A stretch of DNA of 51,920 nucleotides from NCBI GenBank assembly GCA_037447605.1, contig CM074809.1, forward strand, positions 2,143,799-2,195,718. The letters run 5' to 3'. Position numbers and translations under genes: made by a program. The notes under the pieces were generated by a model. It was given only the letters and a program-made list of their open reading frames with translations. It ran no database searches and was not told where the DNA came from. Positions 11,153 through 22,500 of this stretch are shown here, piece after piece (position 1 is the stretch's first letter; the number at the start of each line of letters is the position of its first letter). The DNA is from Zygnema circumcarinatum (Eukaryota; Streptophyta; Zygnematophyceae; Zygnematales; Zygnemataceae).

Positions 11153-12615
11153 TCACCAAGCATCATCAGAGTCCAGCACGAGGCAGGTGATGCGATCCTT
11201 TCCACTGCAATGCAAATTCGGGCGGGCAACTTAATTCGGGTCACGCGATCATAACACAAAGCAACTTTGCTTCCTTCTAAGTTGGACATGACTGCAATCT
11301 TTTAAAAAGTGCCAGTAGTGACGATCAGGTTGGACATGGCCGACAGGCCACAAGCAGCTTATTTCTTCCCAAAGTGAGCCTTCCACTGTCTCCTTTGTTT
11401 CACAGTCCTTCCACTTCTATCGATTCTCGGCTTACTCTCCACGTCTGACCGTTTGCAGATGACTCACCTTGGAACAGCTCGCATGCATGAGCGCAACACC
11501 TCCCCATCCTCCATTTCCAATATACAAACATCACATTGCCCAGTTAGGCAGAATCTTTGGTCAATCTTCATCGCGCCTGCATCCACGGCTGCCTTCAATA
11601 GACTGGAGCCTTCCTGCACACAGGAGAACTCACTATACAGATAAAGGTAATGCTTCAACGTGCTGATCTAGGTGTAAGTTGAATACATTGATGAAGTAAC
11701 GACCACTAATCTTGACTCAGATAGAAAGCCTCTGATTATTGACAAAGCAAGAGAACTCTATATAAAAGGATTTCAGCCAGAAGCCGATGCTTATACTGAC
11801 CCAACAAGGCCAAGGCAGGATCAGCCCGCCCAAGCTGAGTTATGAGAAATAAGACCAGTAGTGAAAAAAACCAGCCAGTTAACAGTCCACTGCGCAATGA
11901 GAGCTGATATAGTAAGTTGGTGCCTACAGGAGCGAAAGCGGAATCCCCATAAGGCTCGAAGGTGATCTCCACTTCGGGGCCATCCACGACATCATCATTT
12001 AAGAACGCTCCTTTCGGCAGCCTGCCATTTCTCCGAACACCGTCAAACTAGCTGGAAAGGCCTTAACTTTCTCCAAGCCGATAAAAGGCTCTCTTACAAG
12101 TCTGAGTCTGAGTCTGTCTGACTCATGAAATTTTCTCTACATTGTGCTTATAAAATTGGAGACGCCAACTTTCTTGCAAAAAAACGACTCGTTTTGTTAA
12201 GGTAGGTTTCCAAGATTTCCTAGTTGCAGACCTACAATTTTGTGCAGTTTCCAAAGCGCAAATGTTTGTTAAGGCTTGGAAGGATTTACAAACTCAAACA
12301 AAGAAGCAATGCTGGAAAGTGAACTAGCCTGTCATATTGTTGTCAATAATGAATACAGTGCATTATGACCATGCTGATCTGGTCCTTCTGTGAAGTGAAG
12401 GTTAAGTGCAGAGGACGTTGCTTGAGACTATAAATAGAAAGACGAGACTAACCCTCGTTCTTTGCCTGTTGCGGCCGCAAGGAAATATTCTTCTCGCAAC
12501 TGAGCACCAGATTTCGTCTCGTTCGGTATGTCAAGTGTCGCAACTATGGATACGGAGGCAGGCCGCCGGCTGGAAGTACAGCTGTGCTTCTGAAAGAGCG
12601 GTAGCCGCACGCCAT
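11153..12615 (-). CDS. Small 2Fe-2S ferredoxin-like protein
   Basis: Minus-strand exons: a solid block 12030(or 12021)–11928, 11613–11468 and 11204–11153 (TGA), plus a proposed first exon 12615–12554 starting at ACCATGG. All phases fit, giving about 117–120 residues. The middle exon carries EGSSLLKAAVDAG and the cysteine signature CLTGQCDVC followed after 12 residues by a fourth Cys (LRSC), the pattern of ferredoxin-type [2Fe-2S] sites. The first exon encodes a short basic/Ala-Ser start (MACGYRSFRSTAV) that could be a targeting sequence but is short for one. The terminal TGA overlaps a perfect donor (TTG|GTGAGT), so the protein could continue into another exon. The role is presumably electron transfer; the partner is unknown. 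The first exon is the least certain part. Confidence 0.7.
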
Positions 12616-13864
12616 GGTGATGAAGTCAGAGAAACAACCGGCAAACTCGTCATGAAAACTGTTGGAACCATAAAAGCCAAGTCTCACAGAGGGTAGTAAT
12701 CATGCTTCATGATTTAGCGCTGAGCTACAAGGGATTAAGCCGTGAAACTGGCCATTGTATGCCGTTTTGGACTATATCAGAGGAAAGGCAGCTAGACTGG
12801 TATCCTAGAGAGTTACTAGGATACTTCGCACCGGCATCATTTCCTATTGCGATTTCACATCTCCATAAACCATAGCAAGAAGCGAATGAACCCAAATCGT
12901 GCAGTACCTAAGTAAAACATTTTATTTATCAGGGCTTGTTAAACTTTGACGGTTCCCGAGAAATTAAGTTTCGAAACCAGCACGTGTTTAATAAGTAGTA
13001 ACCGCGAAAATGTAAAGTACTCATCTCAAAACTAATTCCGAAGTGATATGTCAAGAAACTACACGCCTATTAGGATATAACAACTCTTCAGCTTTGGCGC
13101 ACTTCAATTACCTGAAGCCTGTTCGACTTGATGAAAAGTGTTGTAGAGGTGGAAGTGTTCTTGCTTAAACCTTCGCCTGCAGTCAACATTCTTCACTGCC
13201 ATGTTACAAATTTTGTTTGCATCCAGAAAGAGTCGCGGAGATTAGAACATGAAAATTCTACACCATCCAAGTGTAAACTGAGAATTGGAGTTCGACTAGC
13301 TTCTCATAATCCATGTCTAGAAACTACACATTGGCGTGTTAGCAATGAAAATATATAGAAAATCGAGAGAACCTCACAACTTACCAATTATTCAAAAGTT
13401 AACACACCGAAAACAATCCATCTTGGAATACGGAAAGGAGGCAAGTCATTGATCTATATTGCAGACAAGCACTGTGACCTTTTATCCTATACCATATCTT
13501 GATTTTAAGATATCCTTCAAAAGTCTATAAAAAAAATCGTCAGTAAATGTACCTTTCCCTTTAGCTAAAGTACAATGCAAAGTTTGCAATGAGCCTGATT
13601 CGTAATTCGTCTTTCCTACGCCGCACAAAGGCCTCACATCCAGCACAATGAGTTCCAGTAACTCATATTCACCTAACACAGGAATGAGGTTGCAGTCCAC
13701 TCGTCTGCAGTGGATGACCCCTCTTGCTGCTGCTGACGCCATGGCTGATTATTGGTCAACTGAAACTCTTGCGATCACCAAACTGAAATATCCGAATTAC
13801 GTTCAGAGAGCTTCCCAGCAGCTCTGAAAAGGTCAAAAGGCAAAACAAGTCTTTGCTGGAATGG

Positions 13865-13868
<4 letters not shown>
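12616..13868. other. Gene-free stretch upstream of the ferredoxin-like gene
   Basis: Contains scattered short frames only. A minus-strand Met at 13742 opens MASAAARGVIHCRRVDCNL, which resembles a targeting peptide and ends near a possible donor (G|GTGAATATG). I could not join it in phase to the ferredoxin-like exons, so it is not annotated as a gene. Confidence 0.35.

Positions 13869-13936
<68 letters not shown>
13869..13936. repeat. (GA)n microsatellite
   Basis: About 34 uninterrupted AG dinucleotides. It sits 200 bp before the 27-bp minisatellite and creates Ser-Leu repeat frames on the minus strand. Confidence 0.97.
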
Positions 13937-13938
<2 letters not shown>

Positions 13939-15582
13939 CGGAAGATAAACAGGAGATGAGTTGGGAGTCTGTGAGCCACCAGTTGGACACAGCAGAGCTG
14001 CCAAGGTCCCGGATTTGGACGGATCCATTTCTGTGCGCCCATTGGTTCCGCGGATTCCAACGTGCCAAAAGCGCCCTCCAGCGTGACAAACTGGAAAGTC
14101 GGTCCAAGCGGTCGGGGGCCCCACATGGACAGCGTTGGGGGCACGGATTGGATTCAATGGTGGGTTGCCAGCCATTGCAAACAACCGGTGGTTGCCAGCC
14201 ATTGGATTCAGTGGTCGGTTGACCAGCCATTGGATACAACGGTTGACTGCCATCCATTTGATGCAATGGTTGGTTTCCAGCCATTGCAATCAACCGGTGG
14301 TTGCCAGCCATTGGATTCAGTGGTCGGTTGACCAGCCATTGGATACAACGGTTGATTGCTAGCCATTGGATACAACGGTTGATTGATAGCCATTGGATTC
14401 AATGGTTGGTTGCCAGCCATTGCTACAGCCCACAGGATGGAAAAGTTTGGGGGCGTGAGGTCTCATACCTCCACCCGCAGGCGAAGCCCGCAATCATTAA
14501 AAGGATGTCAAGTCGGACAACCGTCTCTTAGAATTGAAATTGCAGGTGTGGAATAGCGCATTCCACCCCTGCTCTGGCTCTGCTCCGCCCCTCCCCTCCC
14601 CTGCAGTGGTCGGTTGCCAGCCATTAGATACAACGGTTGATTGCCAGCCATTGGATTCAGTGGTCGGTTGCCAGCCATTGGATACAACGGTTGATTGCCA
14701 GCCATTGGATTCAGTGGTCGGTTGCCAGCCATTGCATACAACTGTTCGTTGCCCGCCTGGATTCAGTGGTCGGTTGCCAGCCATTGCATACAACGGTTGA
14801 TTACTAGCCATTGGATTCAATGGTTGGTTGCCAGCCATTGCAAACAACCGGTGGTTGCCAGCCATTGGATTCAGTGGTCGGTTGCCAGCCATTGCATACA
14901 ACTGTTGGTTGCCCGCCTGGATTCAGTTGTCGGTTGCCAGCCATTTTATAAAACGGTTGATTGCCAGTCATTGGATTCAATGGTTGGATGCCAGCCATTG
15001 CAAACAACCGACGGTTGCCTGCCATTGGGTACAGTGGGCGGTTGCCAGCCATTGCAAACAACCGGTGGTTGCCAGCCATTGGATTCAGTGGTCGGTTGCC
15101 ATCCATTGCGTACAACGGTTGATTGCCAGCCATTGGATACAATGGTCGGTTGCCAGCCATTGCATACAACGGTTGATTGCCAGACATTGAATTCAATGGT
15201 TGGTTGCGAGCCATTGCAAGCAACCGGTGGCTGCCACCCATTGGATTCAGTGGTCGGTTGCCAGCCATTGCATACAACTGTTGGTAGCCCGCCTGGATTC
15301 AGTGGTCGGTTGCCAGCCATTGGATACAACGGTTGACTGCCAGCCATTGGTTTCAATGGTTGGTTTCCAGCCATTGCAAACAACCGGTGGTTGCCAGCCA
15401 TTGGATTAAGTGGTCGGTTGCCAGCCATTGCATACAACTGTTGGTTGCCCGCCTGGATTCAGTGGTGGCTTGTCAGCCATTCCATACAACGGTTGGTTGT
15501 CAGTCATTGGATTCAATGGTTGGATGCCAGCCATTGCAAACAACCGGTGGCTGCCAGCCATTGGATTCAGTGGTCTGTTGCC

Positions 15583-15855
15583 CGCCCCAACCTGACCGCG
15601 CTCGCCAGGTACAGGCCCGCCACGACCTTCCGCGCGCACCCGTACGAGGTTTGGTACACAGCTCCAAATGGCACTCGGGCCAAGCGCTGCAGGATTAGGG
15701 TTGGCATCGGTTCATCTGCTCGTCGCCATACAAGGGCAGAAACCTACAAACGAGTCCGTCAAGTTCATTTGTAGATGCATGATCATACAAGTGTATATGC
15801 ATACAGATAGTGTTCATGAAGTTGTGCTAAGATTACAGCCCTTATGCATACAACT
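15583..15855 (+). repeat. GC-rich module inside the minisatellite, copy 1 (full)
   Basis: Starts CCCCAACCTGACCGCGCTCG and runs through GGTTTGGTACACAGCT to an AT-rich end (GATGCATGATCATACAAGTG), then re-enters the 27-bp array. It is open in the same plus-strand frame as the preceding repeats, with translations such as RAHPYEVWYT, until a TAG. No family is recognised. Confidence 0.8.
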
Positions 15856-17610
15856 GTTGGTTGCCCGCCTGGATTCAGTGGTCGGTTGCCAGCCATTGGA
15901 TACAACGGTTGATTGCCAGCCATTGGAGTCAATGGTTGGCTGCCAGCCATTGCAAACAACCGATTGTTGCCAGCCATTGGATTCAGTGTCGTTTGCCATC
16001 CATTGCAGACGACGGTTGATTGCCAGCCATTGGAGTCAATGGTTGGTTGCCAGCCATTGCAAACAACCGATGGTTGCCAGCCATTGGATTCAATGGTTGG
16101 TTGCCAGCCATTAGTTACAACGGTTGATTGCCAGCCATTGGATTCAATGGTTGGTTGCCAGCCATTGCAAACAACCGGTGGTTGCCAGCCATTGGATTCA
16201 ATGGTTGGATGCCAGCCATTGCAAACAACCGACGGTTGCCTGCCATTGGATACAGTGGGCGGATGCCAGCCATTGCAAACAACCGGTGGTTGCCAGCCAT
16301 TGGATACAATGGTCGGCTGCTAGCCATTGCATACAACGGTTGATTGCCAGACATTGAATTCAATGGTTGGATGCCAGCCATTGCAAACAACCGACGGTTG
16401 CCTGCCATTGGATACAGTGGGCGGTTGCCAGCCATTGCAAACAACCGGTGGTTGCCAGCCATTGGATACAATGGTCGGCTGCTAGCCATTGCATACAACG
16501 GTTGATTGCCAGACATTGAATTCAATGGTTGGATGCCAGCCATTGCAAACAACCGACGGTTGCCTGCCATTGGATAGAGTGGGCGGTTGCCAGCCATTGC
16601 AAACAACCGGTGGTTGCCAGCCATTGGATACAATGGTCAGTTGCTAGCCATTGCATACAACGGTTGATTGCCAGACATTGAATTCAATGGTCGGTTGCCA
16701 GCCATTGCATACAACTGTTGGTTTCCCGCCTGGATTCAATGGTCGGTTGCCAGCCATTGCATACAACGGTTGATTGCCAGAGATTGAATTCAATGGTTGG
16801 TTGCCAGCCATTGCAAACAACCGGTGGCTGCCATCCATTGGATTCAGTGGTCGGTTGCCAGCCATTGCATACAACGGTTGATTGCCAGACATTGAATTCA
16901 ATGGTTGGTTGCCAGCCATTGCAAACAACCGGTGGCTGCCATCCATTGGATTCAGTGGTCGGTTGCCAGCCATTGCATACAACTGTTGGTAGCCCGCCTG
17001 GATTCAGTGGTCGGTTGCCAGCCATTGGATACAACAGTTGATTCCCAGCCATTGGATTCAATGGTTGGCTGCCAGCCATTGCAAACAACCGACGGTTGCC
17101 TGCCATTGGATACAGTGGGCGGTTGCCAGGGATTGCAAACAACCAGTGGTTGCCAGCCATTGGATTCAATGGTCGGTTGCCAGCCATTGCATACAACGGT
17201 TGATTGCCAGACATTGAATTCAATGGTTGGTTGCCAGCCATTGCAAACAACCGGTGGCTGCCATCCATTGGATTCAGTGGTCGGTTGCCAGCCATTGCAT
17301 ACAACTGTTGGTAGCCCGCCTGGATTCAGTGGTCGGTTTCCAGCCATTGGATACAACAGTTGATTCCCAGCCATTGGATTCAATGGTTGGCTGCCAGCCA
17401 TTGCAGACAACCGACGGTTGCCTGCCATTGGATACAGTGGGCGGTTGCCAGGGATTGCAAACAACCAGTGGTTGCCAGCCATTGGATTCAATGGTCGGTT
17501 GCCAGCTATTGGAAACAACCGACGGTTGCCTGCCATTGGATACAGTGGGCGGTTGCCAGCGATTGCAAACAACCGGTGGCTGCCAGCCATTGGATTGAGT
17601 GGTCTGTTGC

Positions 17611-17766
17611 CCGCCCCAACCTGACCGCGCTCGCCAGGTACAGGCCCGCCACGACCTTCTGCGCACACCCGTACGAGATTTGGTACACAGCTGCACGGGG
17701 CACTCCGGCCAAGCGCTGCAGATTAGGGTTGGCATCGGTCAGTCTGCTCGTCGCCATACAAGGGCC
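17611..17766 (+). repeat. GC-rich module, copy 2 (3'-truncated)
   Basis: Matches copy 1 from CCCCAACCTGACC to the GTCGCCATACAAGGGC segment, where it switches back into the 27-bp array at CCCGCCTGGATTC. The AT-rich end of copy 1 is missing, consistent with a recombination junction inside the module. Confidence 0.8.
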
Positions 17767-17901
17767 CGCCTGGATTCGGTGGTCGGTTGCCAGCCATTCC
17801 ATACAACGGTTGATTGTCAGTCATTGGATTCAATGGTTGGATGCCAGCCATTGCAAACAACCGGTGGCTGCCAGCCATTGGATTCAGTGGTCGGTTGCCA
17901 G

Positions 17902-18168
17902 CCCCAACCTGACCGCGCTCGCCAGGTACAGGCCCGCCACGACCTTCCGCGCACACCCGTACGAGGTTTGGTACACAGCTGCACTGGGCACTCGGGCCAA
18001 GCGCTGCAGGATTAGGGTTGGCATCGGTTCATCTGCTCGTCGCCATACAAGGGCAGAAATCTACAAACGAGTCCGTCAAGTTCATTTGTAGATGCATGAT
18101 CATACAAGTGTATATGTATACAGATAGTAGTTCATGAAGTTGTGCTAAGATTACAGCCCTTATGCATA
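17902..18168 (+). repeat. GC-rich module, copy 3 (full)
   Basis: Nearly identical to copy 1 over its full length, including the AT-rich end and the exit into the array through TTATGCATACAACTGTTGGT. Copies 1 and 3 with their flanks therefore look like one segmental duplication. Confidence 0.85.
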
Positions 18169-18908
18169 CAACTGTTGGTTACCCGCCTGGATCTAGTGGT
18201 CGGTTTCCAGCCATTGTATACAACGGTTGATTGCTAGCCATTGGATTCAATGGTTGGCTGCCAGCCATTGCAAACAACCGATGGTTGCCAGCCATTGAAT
18301 TCAGTGGTCGGTTGCCAGCCATTGGATTCAGTGGTTGGTTGCCAGCCATTGCAAACAACCGGTGGTTGCCAGTCATTGGATACAGTGGGCGGTTGCCAGC
18401 CATTGCAAACAACCGGTGGTTGCCAGCCATTGGATTCAGTGGTCGGTTGCCATCCATTGCATACAACGGTTGATTGCCAGCCATTGGATACAATGGTCGG
18501 TTGCCAGCCATTGCATACAACGGTTGATTGCCAGACATTGTATTCTATGGTTGGTTGCCAGTCATTGCAAACAACCGGTGGTTGCCAGCCATTGGATTCA
18601 GTGGTCGGTTGCCATCCATTGGATACAATGGTCGGTTGCCAGCCATTGCATACAACGGTTGATTGCCTGACATTGAATACAATGGTTGGTTGCCAGCCAT
18701 TGCAAACAACCGGTGGCTGCCATCCATTGGATTCAGTGGTCGGTTGCCAGCCATTGCATACAACTGTTGGTTGCCCGCCTGGATTCAGTGGTCGGTTGCC
18801 AGCCATTCCATACAACGGTTGATTGTCAGTCATTGGATTCAATGGTTGGATGCCAGCCATTGCAAACAACCGGTGGCTGCCAGCCATTGGATTCAGTGGT
18901 CGGTTGCC

Positions 18909-19018
18909 AGCCCCAACCTGACCGCGCTCGCCAGGTACAGGCCCGCCACGACCTTCTGCGCACACCCGTACGAGGTTTGGTACACAGCTGCACAGGGCAC
19001 TCGGGCCAAGCGCTGCCG
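18909..19018 (+). repeat. GC-rich module, copy 4 (truncated, right border of array)
   Basis: Matches the first ~110 bp of the module, up to CGGGCCAAGCGCTGC, then passes into unrelated GC-rich sequence. It marks the right end of the minisatellite region. Confidence 0.8.
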
Positions 19019-19598
19019 CCCCCGCCCCGTGCCGCGAGGCACGTCCCCCTCCCCCCCCTCCTGGCAGGGGGGGTATGCCCTGTGACGTGACTACACTGAG
19101 AATGAAAATCGGGCCGACGACGAGGCGTGCCCCGAGCACGGACGGTCGAAAATGCGGGGCATCTTTCCCCCCCCCCCCCCTCCCCGCCCGGGGGGCACCT
19201 CCGTGCCCCCATGCCCCCATCCCTATACATGGACGGGGCGGCCTGTGCCACGGGTTGTTTAACTGCCGACGGGACTGAGTGGCTGAATGGCATGGGACGG
19301 CGTGATGAAGGCGGCTGCCTGCAACAGACAAGGCTCAACGCTGTCATGGCTGCTATGGCTGTCGGGCTAGACGCGTCCTCTGTATCCTGTGACGTCTTTG
19401 GATGCTCCTGAACGCATTGATGTATCATTGAGGACTTTGTCAAGTTTGTGGCTCAGTGTAGGCTGGAGTTGCTACTTTTCATCCATCCTGCATTGAGAAG
19501 CGCGTCTGAACTCTGCATAGAAACGGTTCTGAGGTTTCGCAGCTGTATTTAGACAATTCATTCTTTTTTTAAATTTATATTCCGATGTTCACGAAGAA
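19019..19598. other. GC-rich spacer and 5' flank of the kinase gene
   Basis: 19019–19215 is very C-rich, with runs of up to ten C; the remainder is of average composition. It must hold the promoter and 5' UTR of the kinase gene starting at 19599. No clear TATA box or other element can be assigned. Confidence 0.4.
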
Positions 19599-22500
19599 AT
19601 GCGGAAGAAGATTGTAGCAGTGGCCTTTCAACTCTCGGCCGCCTCTGGGCCTCGTTGGGAAAGCGAGCTGCCATTGGCCTTTTCTTCGTCGCCTCCTTTG
19701 TCGAGGGTCACTTGGAAACCATGGACCCGCAAGTCGCAAGCTCGAAGCATGAGCACTTTCTACGATGTCACAGTGGAGAAGTTCGCTGCACAGCCGATCG
19801 AGACAATGTCACTGCGACAAATGCTTGCATTTGGAGAGCGTGTGAAAGATGAGGAGATTCGAATTCTCAAAAGCGCTCGGTTTGTTCAGCGAGAACTGCC
19901 AATACGACTTGCTAAGAGGCTCATAGATTTGCAGTTTCTGCCATACATATTTGTTACGAATCCTCACATTTCACAAGTGTACGATGCTTACCATAGAGCT
20001 TTTCAGCAGCTGCGAGAGTTTCCTTTGGTACAAACAAGCGAGGAGAACCAACGGTTCACGGTTCTTCTGAAAGAGGTACGGCGCTTTCAGATCGAAGCTA
20101 GATTTTACAAGGTTTGGTGCCACTCAAGAAGCCTGTTTTTGGCTCAAGAGAGAAAAGAGAAGAAACGAAAATCAACAAAAAATACTGTTCTTTGTTTGCT
20201 TAAACAAAAATACAGATATTTCTCTAGCGGAGCCGGAAATAGGAAAGGACACTTTTTGGTCGTCGAGGCGAAGTCATCAAAACAAATTGTGTTAAATCAC
20301 TAAAGCGTTGTATGCTGCACACAGAAAAAGCGTAGCTGGCTCAGAACAAACTATGGAGCCATTCCAAGTTCGTAGCAGCGAATTGCCAGACCGAATAGCG
20401 GTTGTAGTCTTGCTGTCAAAATCCTCTACAAAGGCATTGTTTACTAAAACAAAGGTTGGCTGAATCTCGTGCAATTTGACCTCACTTTCACATTCTCTTT
20501 CTCAACTCCGTTGATTGCAACCTTTCCTACAGTAGAGTACCACGTTTCCTTTTCTTTGTTCATTTCCTATATGTTTGTGAAAACAAAGCAAACATATGGG
20601 AAATGTCCCTGGTCGTCCTCTTGCGCAGTACTGCCCAAAATGTTCGCATCCCGCTTGTTCGCCCAAACATCTGCTAACAAAACATGGTACCCTATTGTAC
20701 CGTGAGTGAGTCTGACAGTTTGTGACATTCAAAAAGAAATTAGTTGACACTTCCTGTTCTGTACACCTTTGTTCCGATGACTGCAGTTGGTGGACGAACA
20801 AACGCCTCTGCTATCTGTGCTTGCTAAAGGAGTCCGTGAGTGTGCATCACGCCCGCTGGTTGGTAGGGAGCTTGACCTCGACGGGTTTCTGAACAGCATG
20901 TGAGCCTGAATGCCTTTCACTGACTGCTTCTGGACGCGCGGACTGATCACAGTAGAATGCGCCACAGAAGCTGAACAGTTGACATCATACGCACGGCATG
21001 TAGCAGATGATATATGGTTTGGCCAGTTGCCTATGGACGGAAGAAGCAATCCCAAGATGAGTGAAACTGGTTTAAGGTGTCAGTAGTATCATCTGATTTC
21101 GAAAGTTGCACAAACTGAGAACAAGGAATGGGCACCTTTGAGAATACCATGCACGAAGGCGGAAAGGAGTCCCTGGTTTAAACTTCTAGTCAAGCAAGGC
21201 CTTTCGAGTAGTAGTATTCCTATTGTGAAAGGAGGCTTTAATACGCTGCAGAAATGAATTCACGAGGGTATTGGCTAGTTGAATTCTGGACTATCGTCGT
21301 CGTTGAGTACTTGCCCTGGATGAGTAATTCAGTGCAGATGTGGCATATCCTCTTTGGGATTTTGCCTGACGCTGCTGACTTTGAAAGAAATAATTTTCGG
21401 GATTATGGGAAACAGGCTACGATCACGAATCAGTCGAAGAGTGATAGCTGAGCAACATATCTGCCTTCAAACCCGTAGAGACGGCTTCATAGGAGTCATT
21501 CATACTCAGGTACAAGCTCAAATGGTAGCACTTGAGATCGGATGGTTCCTACTCTGGTAAAAACTCCCATAACTCTTGTGTTTCAAGCAAGACACAGAAG
21601 GCAGTATAATGCTCATGGATACGAAAGGGAGGAGAGTGTTGGACTGACTTGGGTCTCTGAAGCACCTTTTGAGAATTATATAAAAACAGATGCAAAGTTA
21701 TCCAGAACAATCACACTGAGATTGACTTTCAAACTTTCAGCTTGTCTTAGCTCACTGAATGGCTCCGGGCGATCTGACTGCCAACAGCGGTGCGAATAGA
21801 CAGCCTCAGCGTCGCACTACAGTTTTGAAGTTTATTGTGGAAAACATTCCTTCGTTAACATGACTTTGCTAGGGGATGCGTTTGGGGCCGTCAGCTTTCA
21901 GTGGCTGCCGCAGTGCAGAAGGCCATTGGGCAGTGTCAGGAGGTATGCAGGGAGACATATGGCGTGCACCCCGAGTTCACCATAACGGGTGACATAGACA
22001 CTACTTTCGCCTACATTCCAGCACATCTGGATTATATGCTCTTTGAAATTCTCAAGGTATCGTGAAGAATCTTCACTGTTTGTCCTCTCTAAAATTTCTT
22101 GCACTATCATCAGATGGAAGTGCCATAAATTATCACAACTTGGCTAGGCTAAACTGGAGGCTCTAGACTGATCCGTACTCTAGAATCGCAACTTTGACAT
22201 GCGCTATCTGGCTGAGCCTCCACATGAGGTTAAGGTGACCTAGCAATACTTGCTCCCAAACCCCATGCATGGTTTAAATTGCCCAGAAAGGACAACTATC
22301 CATAACGTGTCAAGGCCACGCTCTCGGCGTGTCAATCATCAGAATGCATCGCGGGCAGTAGTGGAGCACCACTTAGCGCGGCGCCGCGGCCACTTCTGGC
22401 CCAGTGAACAATGGCTGCCACCAATCGTGGTTCAAATCTGCTGCGGCCGACAGGAAGTTGGGATAAAGGTCAGTTGCTGAAACAGAAACTTGAAACTTGA

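Larger units (their letters stand above)
14150..18910. repeat. Large 27-bp minisatellite array
   Basis: The monomer is GGTTGCCAGCCATTG followed by 12 variable bases in a few alternating classes (GATTCAGTGGTC, GATACAACGGTT, CAAACAACCGGT, CATACAACTGTT). I estimate about 150 copies over the span, interrupted at about 14428–14606 by unrelated sequence and by four insertions of a GC-rich module. Because 27 is a multiple of 3 and the monomer lacks stops in several frames, it produces 9-residue periodic frames on both strands (for example WLPAIGFSG and GCQPLDSVV on plus, MAGNRPLNP and NGWQPTTES on minus). The openness is therefore expected from periodicity and does not by itself show coding. CCATTGG, an inverted CCAAT box, occurs in about half the monomers. 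Monomer classes alternate in larger blocks that recur (e.g. around 16740–17000 and 17160–17300), implying higher-order duplication. Confidence 0.95.

Noticed and set aside
15583-15780. Possible auxin-response-factor-like fragment (HPYEVWYT) in the GC-rich module
   Set aside because: Resemblance is limited to a few residues and the surrounding family blocks are absent; not enough to claim homology.
14150-19018. CRISPR-like array
   Set aside because: Repeats are directly adjacent 27-bp monomers without unique spacers, in an intron-rich eukaryotic context.
18234-19331. 365-codon minus-strand open frame across the minisatellite
   Set aside because: It is explained by the 27-bp period being divisible by 3 and a stop-poor monomer; several other frames are equally open in the same span and the peptide is a pure 9-residue periodicity.
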